Assembly (NCBI GenBank): GCA_038255145.1
Contig: JBBSLP010000097.1
Span: forward strand, 1 to 14,337
Reading direction: 5' to 3'
Length of the DNA: 14,337 nucleotides
Source: WHTX01 sp038255145
GTDB taxonomy: Bacteria > Actinomycetota > Acidimicrobiia > Acidimicrobiales > CAIXPF01
Below the pieces are notes generated by a model. That model ran no database searches and was not told where the DNA came from. It saw nothing but the letters and a program-made list of their open reading frames with translations. The position numbers and the translations under genes were made by a program. Below, in pieces: positions 1 through 6,835 of this stretch (positions are counted from its first letter, which is position 1; every line of letters starts with the position of its first letter).

Positions 1-836
1 GCGACGATGGCGACGGGGGCGGCGAGGATGAGTGGGCACGGGGTGGCGACAACGAGCACGGCCACGGCCCGGGTCAGCGATCCCGACAGCAGCCCGGCGG
101 TCGTGGCCATGAGCAGGCTCACCGGCAGGAAGGCGCCGGCGTAGCGGTCGGCCATGCGGACGAAGGGGGCAGTGGACGCCTCGGCCTGGGCGACCAGCCG
201 CACGACGCCGGCGTAGGTGCTGTCGGCCACCGAGGTCGTGGCCCGCAGGTCGAAGGGGCCGCCGGCGTTGAGGGTGCCGCTGCGGGCGGTGTCGCCCTCG
301 GGGTGCTCGACGGGCACCGCCTCCCCGGTCAGTGCGCTCTCGTCGAGGACGGCGGCCGAGCTGGCGACGACGCCGTCGGTGGGTAGGACCTCACCGGGTT
401 CGACGAGGAGGAGGTCACCGGGGGCGACGTCCTCGACGGCCACGGTCTCGATCCCGCCCGCCACGTAGCGGTGGGCCCGCTGGGGTGCCCGCCGTAGCAG
501 CTCCTCCATGGCCCGCTGCGCCCGTCCCGAGGCCCAGCCCTCGAGGGTGCGGCCGCTGGCCAGCATGGTCGCGATGAGGGCGCCGGCCAGGTGCTCGCCC
601 ACGGCCAGGGTGCCCAGGAGCGCGAGCACGGCGACCACGTCGGCCCCGAGGCGCCGTTGGCGGGCGGCGTCGATCACCCACCAGGTCGCCGGCACAAGGG
701 CGAGCGCCGTGACCGCACCCCAGGTGACCCCGGCCGCGTCGGTCGCGCGCAGGGCCCACAACCCACCCCCGCCGGCCAGCCCGGCGGCGGCGACGATGAG
801 CAGCAGGCGGGGTCCGGCGGCCCGGGTGCCGGTCAC
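1..836 (-). CDS. P1B-type heavy-metal transporting ATPase (N-terminal part; runs off the left edge)
   Basis: This is the first 278 codons of a P-type ATPase that pumps a transition-metal ion across the cell membrane using ATP. Visible are two hydrophobic N-terminal stretches (about residues 9-30 and 37-55), another membrane region (about 65-93), the actuator domain with its PGD motif (139-141) and DESALTGE motif (165-172), and the metal-site helix TPCPL (265-269). The phosphorylation (DKTG) and nucleotide-binding domains would lie beyond position 1. There is no N-terminal CxxC or His-rich metal-binding domain. The first position of the usual CPC motif is Thr, so I cannot assign the metal; TPC motifs occur in poorly characterised P1B groups. 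The start is the GTG at 836-834, which overlaps the ppsA stop as GTGA. This implies translational coupling and one operon with ppsA. Family assignment is firm and specificity is open. Confidence 0.9.
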   Translation of the reverse strand, partial: MTGTRAAGPRLLLIVAAAGLAGGGGLWALRATDAAGVTWGAVTALALVPATWWVIDAARQRRLGADVVAVLALLGTLAVGEHLAGALIATMLASGRTLEGWASGRAQRAMEELLRRAPQRAHRYVAGGIETVAVEDVAPGDLLLVEPGEVLPTDGVVASSAAVLDESALTGEAVPVEHPEGDTARSGTLNAGGPFDLRATTSVADSTYAGVVRLVAQAEASTAPFVRMADRYAGAFLPVSLLMATTAGLLSGSLTRAVAVLVVATPCPLILAAPVAIV

Positions 837-3214
837 AGCGGGGGCAGCCCCGGGCGGCCGCTCGTGACGGCGTCCGTGACCAGGTCCCGCTCGGCGGACA
901 TGACGACGTGGCGTACTGCGGCGACAGAGTCGGGGTTGACGGAGATGGAGTCGATGCCCATGCGGATGAGGTGGCGGGCGAAGTTGGCGTCCTGCGACGG
1001 TGCCTGGCCGCAGAGCGAGACGGTCAGGCCGCACCCGTGCGCCCGCTGCACGATCTGGCCGATGGTGTCGAGGACGGCTTCGTCGGTCTCGTCGAACAGG
1101 TTGGCCAGCGCGGTGGAATCGCGGTCGACCCCCAACACGAGCTGGGTGAGGTCGTTGCTGCCGATCGACACGCCGTGGATGCCGAGCCCGGCGTAGGCCG
1201 GCAGCCAGTGCACGACCGAGGGCACCTCGGCCATGATCCAGCGCTGCAGGCCATGCTGGTGGCCCAGGGGGCTGGCGTCGATGAGCCGGAGGACGGCGGC
1301 CAGCTCCCGCCGGGTGCGCACGAAGGGCAGCATGAGGTGCAGGTTGGGGGCCTGGGTGCGGGCCCGGGCCACCGCTTCGAGCTCCAGCGCGAACAGGTCA
1401 GGTTCGTTGAGGTAGCGAGCGCAGCCGCGGTAGCCGATCATGGGGTTGGCCTCGACCGGTTCGAAGCGGTCACCGCCACGCAGGTCGCGGAACTCGTTCG
1501 TGCGCAGGTCGGTGGTGCGGTAGATGACCGGTCGGTGCCCGAAGGGGCTGGCCATGGCGACCAGGGCGTCGGCCATGGCGGTGACGAACACGTCGCCGCG
1601 ACCGTCGGCCAGCAACGCCCGGGGGTGCTCACCGCCCAGGGCCTCCACCAGCAGCAGTTCGGCCCGCAGCAGGCCGACGCCGTCGACGGGAAGACGGGCT
1701 GCCCGCTCGGCCTCCTCGGGCAGGGCCAGGTTGACCATGATCTTCGTGCTGAGCGGGGGTTCGGCCGGGGCGTCGGTGGTCACCAGGGCGGGGGTCGCGA
1801 CCGGGACGACCGCGCGGGCGACGGCGCCGGGGGAGACCGTGCCGCGCTCGGCGTCGACGGTGACGAGCTGTCCGTCCAGCAGCACGGAGGTCGCGTCACG
1901 GGCACCCACCACGCAGGGGATGCCCAGCTCGCGGCAGACCACGGCGGCATGGCAGGTGATGCCGCCACCGTCGGTCACCACGGCGGCCGCCCGGCGCATG
2001 AGGGGCAGCCAGTCGGGCTTGGTCATGGTGGTCACGAGCACGTCGCCGGGCTGGAGGCGGTCACCGTCGCTGATGAGGGACAGGATGCGCACGACGCCGG
2101 TGGCCGTGCCCCGGGAGGCCGACAACCCGGTGACCAGAGGTCGCGCCCGGTCGGCGGCCTCGGCCATCACCGGAGCCGAAGCGGGTGCGGGTGCGGGTGC
2201 AGGGGCCATGGCGGTGATGGGTCGGCTCTGCACGAACCACAGCTTGCTGCCCTCGGTGCACCACTCGACGTCCTGGGGCACCCCGTAGTGGGCTTCGGTG
2301 GCCACGCCGACGCGGGCGACTTCGAGCACCATGGCGTCGTCGAGCACCCGGGCCCGGCCTCGGGCCACAGGCACGTTGCGGCGCAGGTCGCAGCCATCGG
2401 GGCCTCGCACGATCTCGAACGCCTGGTTCCCGACGTGCACACGGCGCAGGGCTAGACCTCCGGACGGGATCTGTTCGACCACATAGCCGTCGGGCTCGAC
2501 GAGGCCGCCCACGACGACCTCGCCCTGGCCCCAGGCGGCCTCGATGACGAGGCAGTCGCGGTCGTGGCCGGTCGGGTCCTGGGTGAACATCACCCCCGAA
2601 CGCTCGGCGGCCACCATGCGTTGCACGACCACGGCGATGGCAGGTTCCGTACGCAGGCCCTGAGAGGCCCGGTAGGTCATGGCACGGTCGCCGAAGAGCG
2701 AGCGCCAACATCTGCGCACCGCCACCAGCAGATCCTGCTCACCGGACACGTTGGTGAAGGACTCGTTCATGCCCGCGAAGCTGGTGCCGGCCGAGTCCTC
2801 CCCGGCGGCGGAGGAGCGCACGGCGACGGGGACGGTGCCGTCCAGCAGCAGCTCGCGGTAGGCAGCGAGGACCTCCTCGACGACGGCGGGCGGCAGGGGG
2901 ACGGCGTCGATGAGCGCTCGCCCGAGCCGGGCCCGCTCGGCGACGTCCGCTGGCTGCTCGGCGTCGAGCCCGGCCATCTGGCGACGCAGCTCGGCCCGCA
3001 CCCCAGCGGCGTCGACGGCATCGAGGTAGGCATCGACGGTGACGACGAAGCCCGGCGGGACGGGCACACCGGCCCCGATGAGCTCGCCCAGGTTGGCGCC
3101 CTTGCCCCCGGCGAGGCCGGCGTCACCCAACCTCAGCTCGTCGAGGCGACGCACGTACCGGCTCGGCGCAGTGACTGGGGCCGATGTGGGGACGGGAACG
3201 GTGTGCACGCTCAT
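833..3214 (-). CDS. ppsA: Phosphoenolpyruvate synthase (pyruvate, water dikinase)
   Basis: This 793-residue protein matches the family's usual length (about 790) and converts pyruvate, ATP and water to PEP, AMP and phosphate, a cytoplasmic gluconeogenic step. Residues 1-335 are the ATP-grasp nucleotide-binding part (GGKGANLGE at 36-44, ERSGVMFTQDPTG at 204-216, WFVQSRPIT at 326-334). An Ala-Pro linker follows (337-349, APAPAPA). The swivelling phosphohistidine domain has GGGITCHAA with the carrier His at 422. The TIM-barrel PEP/pyruvate domain has GSNDLTQLVLG (685-695) and the catalytic Cys 735 in LCGQAPS. The start at 3214 was chosen over an in-frame upstream GTG/ATG (up to 3520) because GGAGG lies 6 bases before it and conserved sequence begins soon after. 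The gene is followed by the overlapping metal ATPase. Two DosR-like boxes lie 190-281 bases upstream, suggesting hypoxia control. Confidence 0.96.
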   Translation of the reverse strand: MSVHTVPVPTSAPVTAPSRYVRRLDELRLGDAGLAGGKGANLGELIGAGVPVPPGFVVTVDAYLDAVDAAGVRAELRRQMAGLDAEQPADVAERARLGRALIDAVPLPPAVVEEVLAAYRELLLDGTVPVAVRSSAAGEDSAGTSFAGMNESFTNVSGEQDLLVAVRRCWRSLFGDRAMTYRASQGLRTEPAIAVVVQRMVAAERSGVMFTQDPTGHDRDCLVIEAAWGQGEVVVGGLVEPDGYVVEQIPSGGLALRRVHVGNQAFEIVRGPDGCDLRRNVPVARGRARVLDDAMVLEVARVGVATEAHYGVPQDVEWCTEGSKLWFVQSRPITAMAPAPAPAPASAPVMAEAADRARPLVTGLSASRGTATGVVRILSLISDGDRLQPGDVLVTTMTKPDWLPLMRRAAAVVTDGGGITCHAAVVCRELGIPCVVGARDATSVLLDGQLVTVDAERGTVSPGAVARAVVPVATPALVTTDAPAEPPLSTKIMVNLALPEEAERAARLPVDGVGLLRAELLLVEALGGEHPRALLADGRGDVFVTAMADALVAMASPFGHRPVIYRTTDLRTNEFRDLRGGDRFEPVEANPMIGYRGCARYLNEPDLFALELEAVARARTQAPNLHLMLPFVRTRRELAAVLRLIDASPLGHQHGLQRWIMAEVPSVVHWLPAYAGLGIHGVSIGSNDLTQLVLGVDRDSTALANLFDETDEAVLDTIGQIVQRAHGCGLTVSLCGQAPSQDANFARHLIRMGIDSISVNPDSVAAVRHVVMSAERDLVTDAVTSGRPGLPPL

Positions 3215-3324
3215 GTCAGACCTCCGAGGCGGTGTGGGTGACGCGGATGAGACGACGGGGTCAAAGGGCGAGCGGTGGGCGCACGGGCTGCTGGTGGAGC
3301 CGGAGAGCAGCCGCAACTCCCGGC

Positions 3325-3340
3325 CGTCCCGCCTGGGACG
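3325..3340. repeat. Inverted repeat CGTCCC-GCCT-GGGACG
   Basis: Perfect 6-bp arms (3325-3330 and 3335-3340) are separated by 4 bases, 111 bases upstream of the ppsA start. The half sites are the reverse arrangement of the DosR-box halves (GTCCC...GGGAC rather than GGGAC...GTCCC). It could be a hairpin in the ppsA leader or a protein site; function is unknown. Confidence 0.4.
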
Positions 3341-3404
3341 TTGACGGCGGCCCGGCGCAGTCACCTCCTCGCCCCAACGTGGCCGCCCCCGGCCGCCGCT
3401 ACCA

Positions 3405-3418
3405 GGGCCAGAGGTCCC
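3405..3418 (-). promoter_or_regulatory. DosR/DevR-like box 1 upstream of ppsA
   Basis: Read on the minus strand this is GGGACCTCTGGCCC, flanked by C and T. It has the GGGAC-N4-GNCCC spacing of the mycobacterial DosR box (consensus TTSGGGACTWWAGTCCCSAA). It lies 191-204 bases upstream of the ppsA ATG. The devR orthologue at 8108-8764 supplies a plausible binder. Binding is inferred, not shown. Confidence 0.6.
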
Positions 3419-3481
3419 GGCTGGCGGAGCCACATGGCCGTCACCGGTGGGCGGTGTGTGGGACGAGTCGCGGCCGGGCTC

Positions 3482-3495
3482 GGGACCTCGGTCCT
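3482..3495 (+). promoter_or_regulatory. DosR/DevR-like box 2 upstream of ppsA
   Basis: The sequence GGGACCTCGGTCCT contains a perfect inverted repeat, GGACC-TC-GGTCC, with the same 14-bp geometry as box 1. Its centre lies about 77 bp from that of box 1. Paired boxes are common at strongly DosR-induced mycobacterial promoters. This one is nearly symmetric, so its orientation is not informative. Confidence 0.5.
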
Positions 3496-3638
3496 TGATG
3501 AGCGGGCGGCACGCACCCAAGGATCGGGAGCGTCGACGACGTCAGCAGCGGGCCGCCCACGGCCAGCGAAGCCATGCCGACGAGGACCAGACGTCCGTCG
3601 CCGCGTGACGTGGCCGGAGGCTGGCGCAGCCAGTCCGG

Positions 3639-4169
3639 TCAGCTTCCCTCGGCTGCGCAGTTGGGTGGGTCGTTCGTCTCGCACCATGCCGCCTTGGCCC
3701 CGCTGTGACCGGCCTGGATGACGGTGTAGACGGATGCTGCGGAGGCCACCAGAGCCACGGCGGCCAGCGCCGGGCCGACCCACCGCGGTCCGGCGGAGCG
3801 GGCGGCGTCGTGGTGGTGCTGTCGTCGTTCGAGGAACCAGGGGACGAAGACAAAGAGGGCCAGGGCGGTGAGGAGCACGATGGCAAACAGTCGGGCGGTG
3901 TCGCCCATGCCCGCGTGGTCCTCCCACCCCGCCGCGGCGGCCCGTCCCTCCTTCGCCTCGATCTGCCCTTCGAGGCTCTCGCCGGCTGAAGCGGCCAGGA
4001 TGGCGCCGACGGTGCCGACGGTGCCGACGGCCAGCACCGCCCAGCGGTAGCGGCGGTGCCAGGATGGTCTCAGCGCCATGACGAGCACGCCGAGCGCCGC
4101 CAGCGGTAGCAGGACCACCGGGAGGTGGACCAGCAGCGGGTGGGCGGGGACGCCGAAGACCGATCTCAT
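3639..4169 (-). CDS. DUF2231-family four-helix membrane protein
   Basis: This 176-residue protein has four predicted membrane helices (about 11-33, 42-62, 91-112 and 130-152). It shows the family hallmarks: HPLLVHLP near the N-terminus (His 10 and 15), a His in WEDHAGMGD (85) and GHSGAKAAW (155-162) after the last helix. The conserved histidines at membrane edges are compatible with heme or metal binding, but the family's function is not established. The tail carries two Cys in the final 16 residues. The start ATG at 4169-4167 has no good ribosome site. The gene lies 134 bases downstream of the histidine kinase and 424 bases upstream of ppsA, all on one strand. A triple 9-bp tandem repeat (about 4007-4032) encodes GTVGTVGA in helix 2. 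Confidence 0.85.
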   Translation of the reverse strand: MRSVFGVPAHPLLVHLPVVLLPLAALGVLVMALRPSWHRRYRWAVLAVGTVGTVGAILAASAGESLEGQIEAKEGRAAAAGWEDHAGMGDTARLFAIVLLTALALFVFVPWFLERRQHHHDAARSAGPRWVGPALAAVALVASAASVYTVIQAGHSGAKAAWCETNDPPNCAAEGS

Positions 4170-4303
4170 GGATGCAGCGCGTCAGCGCGGGCCGGTGCCG
4201 ACCAGAGGCGAGTGGCCCTTCTCCACCTCATCGCCGATCACGTTCCGGGTGGGGGTGCCGAGGACACTTGGTGGTGGGGGTTCAGCGCCACGGGGCGGCG
4301 CCT

Positions 4304-5676
4304 TCACCGTAGGCGCTCGGACGACGAGAGCTCCAGGCTGACGGTGAGGCCGCCATCGGGGGCGTCGCTGAGCTCCAGTGTCCCGCCGGACGCCTCGGCC
4401 AGGGCGACGGCGATGGCCAGGCCAAGGCCCGTGCCTGGCGTGCTGGCATCGGCGCGCCAGAAGCGGCCCGTCGCCGCCTGCTTGTTGCCGTCGCTGAGCC
4501 CGGGACCTTCGTCGCTCACGCCGAGGTGCACTCGACGGTCGCCCGGGGCGACGGACACGGAGACGGTCACGGTGGATCCGCTGGGGCTCACGTTGAGGGC
4601 GTTGTCGAGCACGTTGTCGAATATCTGTTCTACCGACCCGGGCACGGCGCGGGCCCACACCGGCCCCGGCGGCCCGTCCCAGGCCAGCCGCACGCCCTGG
4701 GTGTCGGCTATGGCCGACCAGATGTCGACCCGTTCAGCGGCCAGGGCCGTGAGGTCGACCTCGATCGGCTCGGGGTGCTGGTCGGCGCGTGCCAGGTGCA
4801 ACAGGTCGGTGACCAGGGCGGCGAGCCTGCTGCTCTCGTCGATGATGGCGTCGAGCTCGGCGGCGTCGGCGCCCTGCGAGTGGCTGCGCAGGTTCTCGAG
4901 GCGCAGCCGCAGGGCGGTCAGGGGGGTACGGAGCTGGTGGGAGGCGTCGGCAACGAACGCCCGTTGGGCTTCGATGAGGTTGGCCAGGTGCACCGCCATC
5001 GTGGTGAGCGTCGTCGCCAGGTCGCGCAGCTCGGGTGGCCCGCTCGGTGCGTCGTCAGGGGCGGTGAGGTCGCCGCCGGCGAAGCGGAGGGCGAGGACGT
5101 TCAGGTGGCGGACCGGGCGGGTGAGGGAGCGGGCGAGCGCCCACCCGATCAGGGCGGACAGGGCCAGGATCACCGCGGCGATGGCGGCCAGCCCGGTCCA
5201 GAACCGTCGGATGCGCTGGTCGACGCGGCTGGCATCGAGGGTGATGCGCAGGGCACCGTGGACCACCCCGCCCGATGCCACCGGCAGGGCCACGTAGAGC
5301 AGCGAGGTGTCGAGGGTGTCCGAGCGTCGGGTGCCCGTCGCCGCGGCCCCCCGAGCGCCGCCGCCACCTCGGGTCGGGTGGAGAAGTCGCGGTCGATCGC
5401 GCCACCCGTGTCGAGCACGGAGACCCCGCCGCGGTCCACGAGCACCACCCGGGCGCCGGTGCGCACCTCGTAGGCCGCTGCGGCGCGGGGGTCGGGTTCG
5501 GAGCTGGCCTCGAGGTCGTCCTCGTAGAGCGTGGCAAGCACACCAGCGTCCCGGGCCACGTCGTTGGTGAACCGGTCCCGCTCACGCTGGGCGTAGAAGA
5601 CCCCGAGCGGACCCTCGAGGAGGGCGAGGATCACCACGGTGATGGCAACGTAGCTGAGCAGGAGACGCCTCGTCAT
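4304..5676 (-). pseudogene. Sensor histidine kinase, split by a one-base frameshift
   Basis: This membrane kinase senses through a periplasmic domain and phosphorylates the adjacent OmpR-type regulator. The first frame (from ATG 5676, overlapping the regulator's stop as ATGA) gives a membrane helix (about 5-26) and a periplasmic region ending RPEVAAALGG. The rest lies in another frame: TGTRRSD...VALPVASGG, second membrane helix, HAMP (RSLTRPVRHLN), H-box FVADASHQLRTPLT (phospho-His about 247 if rejoined), N-box DNVLDNALN, G1 DEGPGLS and G2 GTGLGLAIA. The switch falls at the six-base C run at 5347-5352 (G6 on the coding strand). One extra G restores a single 457-residue kinase. All catalytic motifs are intact, so this may be a sequencing error, a phase-variable tract or a recent mutation. 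If real, no complete kinase is made. Confidence 0.85.
5347..5352. other. C6 homopolymer at the histidine-kinase frameshift
   Basis: Six C on the plus strand (G6 on the coding strand) sit exactly where the kinase frame switches. Adding one base rejoins ...AALGG to ATGTRRSD..., and removing two would also work. Homopolymer runs are a common site of both sequencing errors and slippage. Confidence 0.7.
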
Positions 5677-6344
5677 GGTCCGTTGGGCCCCGGTGTGGCG
5701 AGCCGGTAGCCGACGGAACGGACGGTCTCGATGATCTCGGGGCCGAGCTTCTTGCGCAGGGAGGCAACGTGCACGTCGAGGGTCTTCGTGGAGCCCCACC
5801 AGTGCTCGTCCCACACGTCGTGCATCAGCTGCTCACGGCTGCGCACGGCCCCGGGGTCCTCGGCGAGGTGGTTGAGGAGGTCGTACTCCTTGGGTGACAG
5901 GCTCACGACGCGATCGCCCAGGGTGACCTGCCGGGTTCGTCGGTCGATGCGCATCGCCCCCACCTCCACGAGCGTGCGCGCTGGGATCGACGTGCCCGCG
6001 GTGCGCCGCAGCACGGCGCGGATCCGGGCGACGAGCTCGCGGAAGCCGAAGGGCTTGACCACGTAGTCGTCGGCGCCCAGCTCGAGGAGCATCACCCGGT
6101 CCATCTCGTCGCCGCGGGCGGTGACGACGATGATGGGCACGGCGCCTCGCGCCCGCAGTTCCCGGCACACGACCCGACCTTCGAGGTCGGGCAGCCCGAG
6201 GTCGAGCAGCACCAGGTCCGAAGGTGCCGCAGCCAGGGCGGCGGCACCCGTCGGGGCCACATCCACGTCGAAGCCCTCTCGCCTCAGGCCCTCGGCCAGG
6301 GGGCCGGCGATGGTGGGGTCGTCCTCGACGAGCAGCAGGTGCAC
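5673..6344 (-). CDS. OmpR/PhoB-family response regulator
   Basis: This 223-residue two-component regulator has a receiver domain with the acidic pair Asp 8/Asp 9, phospho-acceptor Asp 48 (LLDLGLPD), Thr 75 and Lys 97 (VVKPFGF). A winged-helix DNA-binding domain follows (SLSPKEYDLLNHLAEDPG and STKTLDVHVASLRKKLG, ending VRSVGYRLATPG). The start is placed at the GTG 6344-6342 because the receiver's first strand (VHLLLVEDD) begins there. No Shine-Dalgarno sequence precedes it, so the message may be leaderless. The same frame stays open to about 7004, but that stretch is not protein-like. The stop overlaps the kinase start as ATGA, a usual pairing of regulator then kinase. The signal and targets are unknown. 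Confidence 0.93.
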   Translation of the reverse strand: MHLLLVEDDPTIAGPLAEGLRREGFDVDVAPTGAAALAAAPSDLVLLDLGLPDLEGRVVCRELRARGAVPIIVVTARGDEMDRVMLLELGADDYVVKPFGFRELVARIRAVLRRTAGTSIPARTLVEVGAMRIDRRTRQVTLGDRVVSLSPKEYDLLNHLAEDPGAVRSREQLMHDVWDEHWWGSTKTLDVHVASLRKKLGPEIIETVRSVGYRLATPGPNGP

Positions 6345-6365
6345 GCTACGGCCGGCGTGCCGGTG

Positions 6366-6396
6366 GTCCCGCCGCGGGACTCTCGCTCTCGAGTCC
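6366..6396. repeat. Overlapping inverted repeats upstream of the response regulator
   Basis: GTCCCGC-C-GCGGGAC (6366-6380) is a perfect palindrome with 7-bp arms. GGACTC (6377-6382) and GAGTCC (6391-6396) form a second perfect repeat with an 8-base spacer, sharing bases with the first. They begin 21 bases upstream of the regulator's GTG. They could be an operator for autoregulation or mutually exclusive RNA hairpins if transcribed. Confidence 0.45.
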
Positions 6397-6646
6397 GCGC
6401 ATGGCCCCCACACGAGAACACCGCGATCGGGATGAGCGTCGCTGAGGCCCCGACCGAGACGGCTTCGACAACAGGTACCCCGGCTCTGGCATCGACGGCG
6501 AAGGCGGACGATCCCGTCGACGGAACGAGGAGGGCGGCCAGGGCTGCATGGGCGGACGAAGAACGCCACCATGATGGCGACAGCACATCTGCCATGGACC
6601 TCCGCGGGGTTGTCGTGACGATGGCCGACTCGAGACGGAGCTGGTA

Positions 6647-6661
6647 GGGGATCTGGTCCCC
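6647..6661. promoter_or_regulatory. Possible degenerate DosR-like box upstream of the Acg-family gene
   Basis: The palindrome is GGGGA-TCTGG-TCCCC. Read on the minus strand it gives GGGACCAGATCCCC, which keeps the GGGACC half and the CCC end of the box at the right spacing but loses the G at position 10. It lies 175-189 bases before the ATG at 6836. This is weaker than the other three sites. Confidence 0.3.
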
Positions 6662-6835
6662 AGCTCGGGAGGTGTGGTGAGCGCCGCCGCACCACGGTGA
6701 GCGGGCGCGGCGGGTCGTCTGGCGGCGATCGGGAGCCGTTGGGCCCTTCCGGAGAGCGTGGTGCCGGCGCCACGCTGGGAGGAAGCTCGTCATCCGTGGA
6801 GGGACGACTCAAGGACACGGAGGTGGAGGGGTCAC

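Larger units (their letters stand above)
3215..3638. other. 424-bp gene-free region upstream of ppsA
   Basis: No protein-like frame was found here. Open frames crossing it are Arg/Pro-rich shadows. It holds two DosR-like palindromes (3405-3418 and 3482-3495), the outward inverted repeat CGTCCC-GCCT-GGGACG at 3325-3340, and the ppsA ribosome site. It is probably the ppsA control region, and the ppsA mRNA may have a leader of more than 100 bases. Confidence 0.6.
6345..6835. other. 491-bp gene-free divergent control region
   Basis: This lies between the minus-strand response regulator and the plus-strand Acg-family gene. Frames crossing it on both strands have no recognisable protein character. 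It contains two overlapping inverted repeats next to the regulator start (6366-6380 and 6377-6396), a GGGGA/TCCCC palindrome resembling a degenerate DosR box (6647-6661), and the ribosome site of the Acg-family gene. Confidence 0.55.

Noticed and set aside
908..2455. Open plus-strand frame of 515 codons opposite ppsA
   Set aside because: It is rich in Gly, His, Asp and Gln with no family features. It mirrors the codon bias of ppsA, which is a complete, strongly conserved gene on the other strand.
3215..3520. 102-residue N-terminal extension of ppsA
   Set aside because: The extension is Arg/Pro/Gly-rich and unlike the family, and it contains both DosR-like boxes. A GGAGG site precedes the ATG at 3214, which gives the normal PEP synthase length.
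4205..4218. Possible DosR half-site (GAGGCGAGTGGCCC) upstream of the DUF2231 gene
   Set aside because: Only the right half (GGCCC) fits. The GGGAC half is missing, so it is not distinguishable from chance at this GC content.
4125..5297. Open plus-strand frame of 390 codons opposite the histidine kinase
   Set aside because: Ser/Arg/Ala-rich antisense shadow with no motif, whereas the minus strand has all kinase boxes.
6731..6746. GGGAGCCGTTGGGCCC about 90 bases before the Acg-family start
   Set aside because: It looks like a DosR box at an attractive distance, but the half-sites are 2 bases too far apart and the left half is GGGAG, so it does not fit the 14-bp geometry of the other sites.
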